Shown: positions 1 through 11,200, counted from the stretch's first letter. The stretch is DNA of 64,000 nucleotides from Lachnospiraceae bacterium (GCA_910576385.1 CAJTIR010000006.1:92311-156310); one strand, 5' to 3'. The notes: a model not told the origin generated them from the sequence alone. Made by a program: numbers and translations.

Positions 1-1
1 A

Positions 2-133
2 GTGACATTTGCAGGAGATGAATGGATATCTCAGCCGTCAGGATATAATATATTGGATTTTTATTGTTATCTAGATTTAAGAAATAAAAAGTTAAAGTCC
101 TATAATAATTCTTTGGTTCTTACCAAAAAATAG
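2..133 (+). CDS. 3' end of an unknown protein (partial, enters from outside the window)
   Basis: An open frame runs from base 2 to a TAG at 131-133 and encodes the last 43 residues of a protein, rich in Asn, Tyr and Lys. It has no recognisable motif. After it, one frame (ending at a TAA near 201) could encode the tail EYLKDELNL, so the 3' end here may itself be frameshifted. The gene converges on the ABC-F gene across a shared hairpin terminator. Function unknown. Confidence 0.4.
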   Translation: MTFAGDEWISQPSGYNILDFYCYLDLRNKKLKSYNNSLVLTKK

Positions 134-232
134 CAGATTAGTTTGATGAATTTACTCGGCAGAAATTATAGAAGAATACCTGAAAGATGAATTAAATTTG
201 TAATATCAGATACAGGAAGTTTTGGAACAACC

Positions 233-270
233 AAAAAGCCCCGCGGAATGCCTTCCGTGGGGCTTTGTTT
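233..270. terminator. Bidirectional intrinsic terminator
   Basis: A 14-base arm (235-248) pairs with 253-266 through a 4-base loop, with one G-U pair. The stem is flanked by A-rich sequence on the left and TTTGTTT on the right, so it can end transcription from both the upstream gene fragment and the convergent ABC-F gene. Confidence 0.85.
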
Positions 271-305
271 GTGCAGATGTATGATAAAAAACTTATAATG
301 TTATC

Positions 306-1946
306 TCAATCATCTTCCTCCTGAGAGTTGCTGGTGGAGTATACCTGTCTCTTGCGGGCCATCTCGTCGCTTTCCAGATATTCATCATAAGTGGTGATCT
401 TGTCGATCATAGAACCGTTTGGCAAAAATTCAATAATGCGGTTGGCAGTGGTCTGTACCACCTGATGGTCACGGGAGGCAAACAGCAGCACGCCGGGGAA
501 TTTGATCAGTCCGTTGTTCAAGGCGGTGATTCCCTCCATATCCAGGTGGTCTGTGGGTTCGTCTAAAATTAATATATTAGAGCCTTCAATCATCATTCGG
601 GATAGAAGTACACGTACTTTTTCACCACCGGATAAGACCCGCATTTTCTTGACGCCATCTTCTCCAGCAAACAGCATTCTGCCTAAGAATCCGCGCACAT
701 AGGTGGCGTCCTTGATTTCAGAAAACTGAGTCAGCCAGTCAGCAATTTGTAAATCGGTGTCAAAGATTTGTGTATTATCTTTGGGAAAATAGGATTGGCT
801 GGTAGTGACGCCCCATTTATAATTGCCCTCATCTGGCTCCATCTCTCCAGCAAGGATCTGAAACAGCGTTGTCTTAGCAAATTCATTGCTTCCCACAAAT
901 GCAATTTTATCGTTATGGCCAACGATAAAGGAAACATTGTCAAGCACTTTTACGCCGTCAATGGTCTTGCTGATATTTTCAACAGTCAGCACTTCATTTC
1001 CAATCTCGCGGGCAGGACGGAAATCAATATAAGGGTATTTACGACTGGAGGGTTTGATCTCATCCAACTGAATTTTTTCCAGAGCTTTTTTTCTTGAGGT
1101 AGCCTGCTTGGATTTGGAGGCGTTAGCGGAAAAGCGGGAGATAAATTCCTGCAATTCCTTGATTTTCTCTTCCTTCTTTTTGTTGGCCTCTTTCATCTGC
1201 TTTATCAAAAGCTGACTGGACTCATACCAGAAATCATAGTTTCCGGCATAGAGCTGAATCTTGGCATAGTCGATATCCGCTGTATGTGTACAGACCTTAT
1301 TTAAGAAATAACGGTCATGAGATACTACAATCACAGTATTGTCAAAGTTGATTAAAAATTCTTCCAGCCAGGCAATGGCGTCCAGATCAAGGTGGTTGGT
1401 AGGCTCGTCGAGAAGAAGGATATCAGGATTGCCAAATAGCGCCTGTGCGAGAAGTACTTTGACCTTCTGTTCTCCAACTAAATCTTTCATGACAGTGTAA
1501 TGAAACTCTGTGCCAATGCCCAGGCCGTTTAAGAGCTGTGCCGCATCAGATTCGGCATTCCAGCCATCCATCTCCGCAAACTCTGCTTCCAGCTCACTGG
1601 CACGGATGCCATCTTCATCGGTGAAATCTTCTTTCTGATAAATTGCATCCTTTTCTTTCATAATATCATAGAGCCGTTGGTTCCCCATAATCACGGTGTC
1701 CAGGGCGGTAAATTCATCATATTGAAAATGATCCTGTTGTAAAAAGGAGAGCCGTTGTCCAGGTGTTATGGCAACTTCGCCCTTGGTGGGCTCAAGCTGG
1801 CCATTTAAGATTTTGAGGAATGTAGATTTTCCGGCGCCGTTGGCGCCGATCAAACCATAGCAGTTTCCTTCGGTAAATTTAATATTGACATCTTCAAATA
1901 AGGCTTTTTTGCCGATTCTAAGGGTGATATTATTTGCACTAATCAT
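306..1946 (-). CDS. ABC-F family ATPase (translation factor type)
   Basis: Soluble protein of 546 residues with two ABC domains in one chain and no membrane segments, as in ABC-F proteins that act on the ribosome. NBD1 has Walker A GANGAGKST (about residues 35-43) and Walker B LLLDEPTNHLD; its signature region reads LVGEQKVKV rather than LSGGE. A charged linker (KKKEEKIKELQ) matches the ABC-F interdomain arm. NBD2 has an unusual Walker A (GSNEFAKTT), a normal LSGGEKVRV signature and DEPTDHLD. The length is usual for the YkpA/YbiT-like group. The start ATG has AAAGGAT upstream. It is a monocistronic gene ending at a shared terminator. A housekeeping role is more likely than antibiotic resistance, but the sequence alone does not settle this. 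Confidence 0.88.
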   Translation of the reverse strand: MISANNITLRIGKKALFEDVNIKFTEGNCYGLIGANGAGKSTFLKILNGQLEPTKGEVAITPGQRLSFLQQDHFQYDEFTALDTVIMGNQRLYDIMKEKDAIYQKEDFTDEDGIRASELEAEFAEMDGWNAESDAAQLLNGLGIGTEFHYTVMKDLVGEQKVKVLLAQALFGNPDILLLDEPTNHLDLDAIAWLEEFLINFDNTVIVVSHDRYFLNKVCTHTADIDYAKIQLYAGNYDFWYESSQLLIKQMKEANKKKEEKIKELQEFISRFSANASKSKQATSRKKALEKIQLDEIKPSSRKYPYIDFRPAREIGNEVLTVENISKTIDGVKVLDNVSFIVGHNDKIAFVGSNEFAKTTLFQILAGEMEPDEGNYKWGVTTSQSYFPKDNTQIFDTDLQIADWLTQFSEIKDATYVRGFLGRMLFAGEDGVKKMRVLSGGEKVRVLLSRMMIEGSNILILDEPTDHLDMEGITALNNGLIKFPGVLLFASRDHQVVQTTANRIIEFLPNGSMIDKITTYDEYLESDEMARKRQVYSTSNSQEEDD

Positions 1947-1984
1947 ATTTTAAATCCTTTTCTTTTATTTATATATTTTTGATA

Positions 1985-4320
1985 TTAAAATGTGGCGGGT
2001 ATAGAGTAAAGTTTTGAGTTAACTTTGCCATTGCTTTGAATTGGTGAGATCCAGACAATGCTTCCGTTATATAAAATCGGCTGGGAATCACCGTTAAACA
2101 CCATATTGGCATATTTCTTGGAATAAATCTTTTTTCCAGTATCGCTGTATACGGCATAATTGAGAGTGGATTTTCCCTTGGTTGTGGTAGAATACAAAAT
2201 CACAAACCGATTATCTGTTAATTTAACCATACGAGTTTCCCCTACCGTGACAGAGGTTGATTTTGGGTTATAGGTGGTCAGCCATTTAAATGTTACTTTT
2301 TTTGTTTTGCGATTGGAAAGGACAAGGAACGCATTGTACTTCATATCATAGCCAAAACCAGAGACTTTGCCAATTTTCTTTTTATGGGGCTGTGATGTGC
2401 CGCAGACAAGGACATTGCTGCTTCCGACTTCCATACCTCCAACTCTGCATCCAGTATAGTTATCGCCGCTATTTCCTTTGAAAGAGAATAGGGAGGAAGA
2501 TTTTTTCTTTTCATTCTCCGCGCCATAGTTCTGTACAGTAGTAAGTGTAATACTACGTGGATGGACGTCTCCGTGGTCCAAAAGATAGAGCGCATGATCT
2601 TTAAATTTGGCAAACTGGTTAAAAGAATGGCTGGCATAACTCTTATTTGATTCCACTGCCTTCATCTTCTTCGTATTGATTTTAAAGGAGATATTAGACT
2701 GGTGATGCAGATCATCGAAGATCGTCGTAAACATTGTTCTCGAAGTCATCAAGTAAAGGGTGCTTCCCTGCATATCCATGCGGCAGTTTCCGGCTTCAAA
2801 GGGTTCATAAATTCCCTCAAAAGTATTGAAAACCCCACCTTTGATGTTTGCTGTCTTTAATTGTTTCCAGTTGCTGTTGTATTGGATTACCTTAATAACA
2901 GTTTTAGTTCTGCTTTCTTTGAGATTGTTATAGCCTACAGCGACATAAAAATTGCCGTCTGTTCCTTGGTAAAATCCACCCCACACATCATATTTGAGCT
3001 TAATGGTTTTTGTCTTTGTCACTTTAAAAGAAGAATTCAGGGTATAGATTTTTAAGTTCTTATTGTTTTGGACACAGACAGCATGGAGCTTGCCGCCAGA
3101 CTGGTAATAGAATGTTGTGTCTGGATGTGACCAATTGCTGTAATATTGTCCATAGCCGTCCGAAGACTCCTGGCTTATTTTGCTGCATGATACTCTTTTT
3201 ATTTTATTTTTTTCGGGATGATCTGGGACATCATTGGTGAAAAATCACTTTTGCCCATTGCGTCCAAGGTAACTAGTTTGTAGTAGTAAGGAACGCCCTT
3301 GCTGACTTTTTGTTTGTAGGAAGTTATGGCGCCGCTGTTTGCAGTGTAAACGCACTCATAAGTGCCATTCTCCTGGGTAGAGCGGTAGAGTTTATATCCC
3401 GTTGCGCCTTTAAAAGCCTTCCAATTGATTACCAGATTGCTGCTGCCAGATTTTTTGACTGAGGTAATCGTGGAGCCTGCCATTTTTTTTGCTGTAAAAC
3501 CTAGCTGGTAAGATTCTCCTGTTAGGGTACGAAACTCATCCTTTATATAACCGACAACCCTATAAAAATATTCTTTATTTGGTTCCACAGGTAAGGTAAT
3601 ACTGGTCTTGTCAGGAGCTAATGTTTTAATTGTCTCATATTCACCATCGTATTGCTTTGAGCGCTGCACATAGAAGCCGCTGATCCCAGAAAGTGCTTTC
3701 CATTTTAAAGTAATATGGTGGAAATCAGTCTGTCTAATCGTTGGTAATTCCGCGATATATGGCAGTACATATAAGCGGTATTTGTAGGATTTTGTTCCAA
3801 TTGAAACAGTTATATCCGCAGGACCAACGCCTATCACTGTAAATTTGATGGATTCACCTATATAGTAGCCAGCTTTCAAAGTTTTTTTGGTGTCTGACGT
3901 GATTTTCAGTACATTTGTGTTGGAACTGGATATAGATAAGGTGATTTGGCTGTCGCTCAGATTGCTGCATGTGAAATACACCCATGAGTTATAACTGTCG
4001 GCGGGCTTGCCAAGTCTGCAGATCAAAAGTGTATCATCATATTCTTCTTTGCCTAAATTAAATTCTACCTTGACGTCTTTCTCTGACTCTGTAGTGGAGG
4101 CTTTCTTTGCTTGATCTGGCGAAACGATTCGTCCAATCTCTTCTTTTGGCGGCTCAGATGATGGCAGGTTTTGAGAATCCTGTTTAGAAGCGGATGGCAA
4201 ATTGTCAACTGCTTGTGGAATGGCTGCTTCTATTTGGTTGGCCGTCTGTGCTGCACATACTGGCTGTATAGCGCTTACCAATAAGACGGCTGTTAATAAG
4301 ATGGCTGTTAATTTTTTCAT
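1985..4320 (-). pseudogene. Secreted Fn3/propeller-like protein split by a frameshift in an A7 run
   Basis: Two adjacent open frames appear to be one gene. The upstream part (4320 to 3199, 373 residues) begins with a signal peptide (MKKLTAILLTAVLLVSAIQP), followed by a Pro/Ser/Glu-rich stretch, a beta-rich domain and two fibronectin type III domains, and stops at TAA just after an A7 run (near 3208-3214). The next frame is open from 3244 to 1985, yet no ATG, GTG or TTG occurs in it before a GTG at 3022. The residues encoded upstream of that GTG (for example GYGQYYSNWSHPD and GGKLHAVCV) look fully coding. One extra A would fuse the two frames into about 778 residues. The second part, rich in aromatic/Gly and Lys repeats, looks like a beta-propeller. 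It could be a true mutation, a phase-variable or slippage site, or a sequencing error. Family otherwise unknown. Confidence 0.7.
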
Positions 4321-4345
4321 GTCCTCCTCCTTTGATATTATTTTC

Positions 4346-4358
4346 GTAACTATTCAGA
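4346..4358. repeat. Possible solo IS66-type terminal repeat
   Basis: GTAACTATTCAGA here matches the sequence at 63835-63847 that borders the IS66 transposase end. IS66-family inverted repeats are known to start with GTAA. No transposase is nearby, so if real it is a scar. It lies in the 265-base divergent intergenic region between the secreted Fn3 protein and the cyclic-di-GMP gene. Confidence 0.35.
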
Positions 4359-4472
4359 ACAACAAATAAACTTGAAGATCCTGATTTCCCAATTTTTATG
4401 GGGCTTAAATAGTCACTTATTTTCCATAATTATACCAGATTGGATGTTCTTGTCAAACGGATAAATACTTTG

Positions 4473-4501
4473 TTGAAAAGTAATAGAATTTTTGTTATGA
4501 T
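4473..4501 (+). promoter_or_regulatory. Sigma-A promoter for the GGDEF/EAL gene
   Basis: TTGAAA at 4473-4478 and TATGAT at 4496-4501 are separated by 17 bases, 84 bases upstream of the ATG at 4586. This leaves a leader of about 75 bases. Confidence 0.75.
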
Positions 4502-4585
4502 AAAATAAGGTGTGATAGAACGATACTAAGGTTCTAAGCTTCAAGTATGCTCTAGTGAAACAGAAGCAAAAAGCGGGGTTATTTT

Positions 4586-7500
4586 ATGGAAAATCAGAGA
4601 ATGCGGGAAACATTTTTTCAGCAGGGAGAGGAAAAGATATTAGGGGGAATCCCATCTGGTGTTTGTTGTATTGGCTATACAGATTTGGAAGCTTTTGAGA
4701 ATGATAATTTTCAATTGATTTATGCAAATGAAGAATTTTTTCAGGAGATTGGCTATACAAGAGAAGAATTTCAGATTGCCGGAAATGATATCCGGTCTAT
4801 TGTCACGGTGGCGCAGAGGGAAGAGCTGCGCAGACAGGTGCGGGAGGCGATGGAAGGCACCGTACAGGCTGTTTTAAATTACCGTGTCTGTAATCCCAGA
4901 GGGAATATCTTTCATGTGCTGTTGTCAGTAAAGGCACTAAATATGAAAGATTTTTACATATTGATGATCAGTTGTATGCGCCAGGATGCTTTTTTGGAGG
5001 AAAATATGTACCGGCAAGAGCATCAAGATCAGATCAGAGAGAGTGTAGAACGGTTAAACCGCATGGTACAGAAACTGCCGACGGGCTGTGCTGTGCTGGA
5101 AGGAACACAGCGCTGGGAACTAGTCAGCGGCAATGAAGAATTTTTTCGTGCCATTGGCTATAGTGAAGAAGAACTTCAGGTATTGCCAAATGATTTTTCT
5201 GATGTGGTATATAAGGAAGATAGAAAATGTCTGCAGAAGGCGCTCGAAGAACTGATTTATACCGATAAGGTTGGGCAGTGTGAGATCCGTATCTGCGGCA
5301 AGAAAGGCGAAGTACGCTGGATTGCATTTCATATTCGTCTGTTTTATTATCAGGGCAGAACGCCTTATTTTCTAATTTCAAGCTGGGACATCCACAGACG
5401 CAAGCGGATGGAGGAAGAACTGTATCTCCAAACGGAGCGTTATAAGCTGGTGGAGGAGATCAACCAGGAGTTTCCATTTGAGTATGATGTACAGTCAAAG
5501 ACAATCTTTATTTCCTCACAGTCAAATATTATGCTTGCCGATCACAATGGGAAGGATTTTTTTGTCCCTGTGGAGGCGGTGGAACCGCTTTTATTCCGTG
5601 AAGATTATGAGGAATTTTTTGGAATGCTGGAGCGTGCGTCGGCAGAAGAAGAAAAAGGAATGCTGGAATATAGGGTAAATGTTGCCGATGCAGGGGAGAC
5701 GCCAGTGTATGCATGGCATCGGACGATTTATAAGAGTATTCCTGGAGAGCATGGAAAAATTTTGCGTATTTTGGGAAGGACAGAGGATGTCACCAGAGAG
5801 CGTCAGGCACAGGACGAGATGCAGCAAAAACTAAAACAGGATGATTTGACAGGATTATTGAATAAGTCAACCACGAAATCAGAGATTGAGGGATTTCTCA
5901 AAGAAAATGTTCGTGGAATACATGCATTGTTCTTAATTGATGTCGATAATTTTAAATATATCAATGATACACTTGGCCACATGTTTGGGGATAGTGTTTT
6001 AATCACAGTGGCTAAGAAGATTCAAGAATTGTTTCGTGGCAGTGATGTGGTGGGCAGAATTGGCGGAGATGAGTTTCTGGTATTTATGAAGCATACCGAT
6101 TTTTATCAGGCGAAAATGAAAGCACAATATATCTGCAATACTACCAGACAAGTATATCATGGCAGGGATGGGGAGGAGCTGGAGGTAAGCTGCAGTGTTG
6201 GTGTGGCAATCTATGGAACAATAAAAGAAAGTTACAGCTCACTGTTTTCTAAGGCTGATATGGCGATGTATCAGGCAAAAGAGGCGGGAAAAAATCAGTA
6301 CAAGATCGCAGAGAGCACCGATCCTTTGTGGAAAATACGCAAGGCCAGCAGAATTGAGAAGCGAGGCAGCCAATATAAAGCGGGAAAAATTCAGGATATG
6401 GATTTTCTCTCAGAAGCCTTTTCATTGCTTTCCCATGCCAAAGACGTCAATGATTCTATAAATATCTTAATGGAGCGTATTGGCAGGCAGTATGATTTGG
6501 GAATGGTTGCTGTTTTGGAGTGTGATCAGGCGAAAAAGGAATTGATACAGACCAACTGTTGGACCAGAGAAAATGGTATTTTGACAAAACCTCAATTTGT
6601 AGATAATAAATATGAGCATTGGGACGGGTTTTTGAATGGTTTTGATGAATGGGGGGTATGCTATATCAATGACTGTCTGGGAGATGAAAAGGTTACACCG
6701 TCAGATAAGGCTGTATTTCGGGAACGGCGCATACGTGCTCTTGTAAATTGTAGTTTTTCTTATTATGAATTGGGAGAGGGATTTGTCAGTTTTTGCGATA
6801 TGGAGAAGCCCAGGAATTGGACCAACTTTGAGAAGGAAACATTTCTGGAATTAACAAAGATGCTCTCGGTATTTGTGGCGCTTAGAGTACAGCGGGAAGA
6901 GGATAAGAGGGCAATCCGTCATTTAAAGAGGAGGGATCTTTTGACAGGGCTGTATGTGGAGGACGCCTTTAAAGAGAAAGTCAAAGAGAAGCTGCGCAGA
7001 GGGGAGGATCATCTGCAGTTTGCCATTGTATACACTGATATCAATGATTTTTCTTATATCAATGAGAATTTCGGACATGAGGCGGGAAATGAGATTTTAA
7101 AGAGGTTTGCAATCCGCATCCGCAGCGGAAATAATAAGATTTCCTGCCGTCTGTATTCCGATCTGTTTGTCACTTTGATCTGGGCAGAGGATAAAGATTC
7201 AATTTTACGGATTGTCACCAGAGCCAACATAGAGTTTGCCAGGCAGCAGAAGGAAATCTATACTTCCTGTAATCTCAGACTGTCTACAGGAATTTATTTT
7301 ATAGATGATCCAGAGGAGAATCTTGACACGGCGATTGAAAATGCCAATATTGCCAGGAAGGGCATTAAGGGCAGCAATCTGCTTTGCCGGGTTTATGAGA
7401 GCCAGATGCGCAGACAGCGGGAGATTGAAAAAGAGATTCTCTCAGAATTTCAGTCAAGTCTCGCAGAAGGCAGGTTTGAAGTCTATATCCAGCCCAAATT

Positions 7501-8200
7501 TCTATTGTCTCAGATGGAGCTTTTCGGAGGAGAGGCTCTGGTGCGCTGGAAGAAAAAGAATGGCAAATTAGAATCTCCCAATGTATTTATTCCGATTTTG
7601 GAGAAGTCTGGTTATATTGTGGAATTGGATTTCTATATGTATGAACAGATTTTAATTTATATGAAGCGCTGGAAAAATGAGGGCAGCAGGCTGCCTGTAA
7701 TTTCGGTGAATTTTTCCCGCAGTCATTTTGAAAAAGAGGGAATATTTAACCGCATTATGGAGCTTACAGAAAAATATCAGGTGGAGCGCCAGTATATAGA
7801 GATTGAGATTACAGAGAGTTTGTTTGTGTTGGGTTATGATCTGGTAAAAACAGAAGTACAAAAGCTTCGGGAAGCAGGATTTCGGGTGGCAATTGATGAT
7901 TTTGGAACAGGCTATTCTTCTCTGGGTATGCTTCTCGATATTCCGGCGGATATCGTAAAAATTGACCGTAGTTTTTTGAATAGGGAAAACCGTAAAAATG
8001 AGGAAGAATTTATACGAAATATGGGAAGCTTGATCCGCAGTGTCAAGGAGGAAGTGATCTTTGAGGGGATTGAGACAGAGGAACAGAGAGAGTTTCTTGT
8101 AAACTGCGGATTTCGCTATGGTCAAGGATTTCTATTTGACCGTCCGCTACCTGTGGAGGTGTTTCAAGAAAAATACATGAAATCAAACGAAAAGTATTGA
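4586..8200 (+). CDS. PAS-PAS-PAS-GGDEF-GAF-GGDEF-EAL cyclic-di-GMP signalling protein
   Basis: 1204 residues, no signal peptide or membrane helix, so probably a cytosolic sensor/enzyme that makes and/or breaks cyclic-di-GMP. Order: PAS-like (about 25-130), PAS (about 155-275, ending in the PAC-like SSWDIHRRK), PAS/PAC (about 285-400), GGDEF with an intact RIGGDEF (493-497), a GAF-like region (about 610-770), a second GGDEF-type domain whose active-site loop is degraded to RLYSDLF (about 855), and an EAL phosphodiesterase domain with EALVRW (983) and DDFGTGYSS (1104). The first GGDEF should be catalytic. The second is probably structural or GTP-sensing. The EAL domain keeps the key acidic motifs and may be active. 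The ATG follows AGCGGGG. The next gene, PFOR, has its own -10 box. Confidence 0.9.
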   Translation: MENQRMRETFFQQGEEKILGGIPSGVCCIGYTDLEAFENDNFQLIYANEEFFQEIGYTREEFQIAGNDIRSIVTVAQREELRRQVREAMEGTVQAVLNYRVCNPRGNIFHVLLSVKALNMKDFYILMISCMRQDAFLEENMYRQEHQDQIRESVERLNRMVQKLPTGCAVLEGTQRWELVSGNEEFFRAIGYSEEELQVLPNDFSDVVYKEDRKCLQKALEELIYTDKVGQCEIRICGKKGEVRWIAFHIRLFYYQGRTPYFLISSWDIHRRKRMEEELYLQTERYKLVEEINQEFPFEYDVQSKTIFISSQSNIMLADHNGKDFFVPVEAVEPLLFREDYEEFFGMLERASAEEEKGMLEYRVNVADAGETPVYAWHRTIYKSIPGEHGKILRILGRTEDVTRERQAQDEMQQKLKQDDLTGLLNKSTTKSEIEGFLKENVRGIHALFLIDVDNFKYINDTLGHMFGDSVLITVAKKIQELFRGSDVVGRIGGDEFLVFMKHTDFYQAKMKAQYICNTTRQVYHGRDGEELEVSCSVGVAIYGTIKESYSSLFSKADMAMYQAKEAGKNQYKIAESTDPLWKIRKASRIEKRGSQYKAGKIQDMDFLSEAFSLLSHAKDVNDSINILMERIGRQYDLGMVAVLECDQAKKELIQTNCWTRENGILTKPQFVDNKYEHWDGFLNGFDEWGVCYINDCLGDEKVTPSDKAVFRERRIRALVNCSFSYYELGEGFVSFCDMEKPRNWTNFEKETFLELTKMLSVFVALRVQREEDKRAIRHLKRRDLLTGLYVEDAFKEKVKEKLRRGEDHLQFAIVYTDINDFSYINENFGHEAGNEILKRFAIRIRSGNNKISCRLYSDLFVTLIWAEDKDSILRIVTRANIEFARQQKEIYTSCNLRLSTGIYFIDDPEENLDTAIENANIARKGIKGSNLLCRVYESQMRRQREIEKEILSEFQSSLAEGRFEVYIQPKFLLSQMELFGGEALVRWKKKNGKLESPNVFIPILEKSGYIVELDFYMYEQILIYMKRWKNEGSRLPVISVNFSRSHFEKEGIFNRIMELTEKYQVERQYIEIEITESLFVLGYDLVKTEVQKLREAGFRVAIDDFGTGYSSLGMLLDIPADIVKIDRSFLNRENRKNEEEFIRNMGSLIRSVKEEVIFEGIETEEQREFLVNCGFRYGQGFLFDRPLPVEVFQEKYMKSNEKY

Positions 8201-8224
8201 TTTTTTGCGTCACAATCATTATAG

Positions 8225-8230
8225 TATAAT
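8225..8230 (+). promoter_or_regulatory. -10 box of the PFOR promoter
   Basis: A perfect TATAAT lies 70 bases upstream of the PFOR ATG, just after the stop of the GGDEF/EAL gene. No good -35 hexamer sits at 17 bases, so only the -10 element is claimed. Confidence 0.5.
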
Positions 8231-8299
8231 AGAAGGTAAAATCTGCATAAATACTTCTCTTAGAAGTATATGATTAAATTTAGGCAGGAGGAAAATCTA

Positions 8300-11200
8300 A
8301 TGAAAAGATCTATGAAAACCATGGATGGTAATCATGCAGCAGCACATGCTTCTTATGCATATACAGATGTTGCAGCCATCTACCCGATCACACCGTCATC
8401 TGTTATGGCAGAAGCTACAGACGAATGGGCAACCCAAGGAAGGAAAAATATTTTTGGACAGACTGTACAGGTAACAGAGATGCAGTCTGAGGCTGGTGCA
8501 GCAGGTACCGTGCATGGATCCTTGGCAGCAGGAGCATTGACCACAACTTACACAGCATCTCAGGGATTGTTATTGATGATTCCAAACCTTTACAAAATTG
8601 CTGGTGAGGGACTTCCAGGCGTATTCAATGTATCTGCACGTTGCGTGGCATCTCATGCGCTGAATATTTTCGGTGATCATTCTGATGTATATGCTTGTCG
8701 TCAGACAGGAGCAGCAATGCTCTGTGAGTCTTCCGTACAGGAAGTTATGGATTTGACCCCAGTTGCACATTGTGCAGCTTTGGAAGGACATCTTCCTTTT
8801 ATCAATTTCTTTGATGGATTCCGTACTTCTCATGAGATTCAGAAAATCGAGACTTGGGATTATGAAGATCTGAAGGATATGGTAGATGTGGATGCAATTG
8901 ATGCATTCCGCAAGAATGCTTTGAATCCAAATCATCCTCGTTTGGATGGTTCTGCACAGAACCCAGATATCTTCTTCCAGACCAGAGAGTCCTGTAACTC
9001 TACTTACGATGCAATGCCTGCAATCGTACAGAAATATATGGACAAAGTAAATGAGAAGCTGGGAACAGACTATAAGCTGTTTAACTACTATGGAGCTGCT
9101 GATGCAGAGAAGGTTATTATCGCTATGGGTTCCGTATGTGACACCATCGATGAGACCATTGACTACCTGATGGAAAAGGGTGAAAAAGTCGGCGTTGTTA
9201 AGGTTCGTCTGTACAGACCGTTTAGCAAAGAGGCTTTTGTAGCTGCAATTCCAGAATCCGTTAAGACAATCGCTGTTTTAGACAGAACCAAAGAGCCAGG
9301 ATCTCTTGGAGAGCCATTGTACTTGGATGTTGTCGCAGCATTGAAGGGAACTAAGTTTGATTCTGTAAAGATTACAAGCGGCCGTTATGGTTTAGGTTCT
9401 AAGGATACAACTCCTGGACAGATCATTGCAGTTTACAACAATACAGAAAAAGAAAGATTTACCATTGGTATCTATGATGATGTTACCAATCTCTCCTTGG
9501 AAATTAAGGAAGATCCAGTAACTACACCAGAGGGAACCATCAACTGTAAGTTCTGGGGACTTGGTGCAGACGGTACTGTTGGTGCAAATAAGAACTCTAT
9601 CAAGATTATTGGAGACAACACAGATATGTATGCACAGGCATACTTTGACTATGACTCCAAGAAATCTGGCGGTGTTACCATGTCTCACCTGCGTTTTGGT
9701 AAGAAAGCGATCAAGTCTACTTATCTGATTAAGCAGGCAAACTTTGTGGCATGCCACAATCCTGCTTATGTGCGCAAGTACAATATGGTTCAGGAGTTAG
9801 TACCAGGCGGAACTTTCCTTCTGAATTGCTCTTGGACACCAGAAGAGTTAGAGACACATTTACCTGGACAGGTTAAGAGATATATTGCAGAGAATGATAT
9901 CAAGTTCTATACCATCGACGGAATCAAGATTGGTAAAGAAATCGGACTTGGCGGCCGTATCAATACAGTACTTCAGTCTGCATTCTTTAAACTGGCTGCA
10001 ATCATTCCAGAAGAGAGAGCTATTGAGCTGATGAAGGCTGCTGCTAAGGCAACATACGGCAAGAAGGGTGATAAGATCGTACAGATGAACTACGATGCTA
10101 TCGATGCTGGTGCAACTGGCGTTGTTAAGATTGATGTGCCTGCAAACTGGAAAGATGCTCAGGATGAGAGCTTTGCTAAGGTTGCAACTGGAGACAGACA
10201 GGATGTTGTTGATTTCGTAAATGATATCCAGATTCCAGTAAATGGACAGGAAGGAAACAAGATTCCAGTATCTGTTGTTAAGAAATATGAGAATGGACAG
10301 ACTCCATCTGGTTCTGCTGCATATGAGAAGCGTGGTATTGCCGTTGATGTTCCAGTATGGAAGCCAGAGAATTGTATTCAGTGTAACATCTGTTCTTATG
10401 TATGTCCTCATGCAGTTATCCGTCCGGTAGCTATGACAGAGGAAGAGGCATCTAAGGTTCCAGAAGGAATGCAGACCTTGGCTATGACTGGAATGCCAGA
10501 GTACAAGTTCAGTGTGACCATCTCTGCACTTGACTGTACTGGATGCGGTTCCTGTGCAAATGTATGTCCTGGCAAGAAGGGTGAAAAAGCTCTTGTTATG
10601 CAGAACTGCGAGGCAAATGTGGGCGAGCAGGCATACTTTGACTATGGTTTGACTGTAGAGAAGAAGATTGATGTAGTAGAGAAATTCAAAGAGACTACCG
10701 TAAAGGGATCTCAGTTCAAACAGCCATTGCTTGAGTTCTCAGGCGCATGTGGCGGATGTGGTGAGACACCTTATGCGAAGTTAATCACACAGTTGTTTGG
10801 TGACAGAATGTATATTGCAAATGCAACTGGATGTTCCTCCATCTGGGGCAACTCCTCACCTTCCACACCATACACTGTAAATGAGAGAGGACAAGGTCCT
10901 GCATGGTCTAACTCCTTGTTTGAGGATGCGGCTGAGTTTGGTTATGGTATGTTGCTGGCTCAGAAGGCAATCAGAGGCAAATTAAAGAGCAAGATCGAAG
11001 CGATTGTTGCTGATGGCAAGAATGCAGATGTTGCAGCAGCAGGAAAAGAATGGTTAGATACCTATACCATCGGCGCATTGAACGGCAACGCAACAGATAA
11101 GCTGGTTGCAGCTTTAGAGGCTTGTGGATGTGATGCTTCTAAAGAAATCCTTGCTGAGAAAGATTTCTTGGCTAAGAAATCTCAGTGGATCTTTGGTGGT

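Noticed and set aside
1985..3022. Separate gene starting at the GTG at 3022.
   Set aside because: The same frame is clearly coding for over 200 bases upstream with no start codon; there is no ribosome site at 3022.
4540..4585. Possible cyclic-di-GMP (GEMM) riboswitch upstream of the GGDEF/EAL gene, because AGCGGGGTTA resembles the end of that motif.
   Set aside because: The core motifs (GCAAACC-like and ACGCAAAGCC) are absent from the 75-base leader; the match is just the ribosome-site region.
7652..8125. 157-residue minus-strand open frame.
   Set aside because: Antisense shadow of the EAL domain; no motif or ribosome site.
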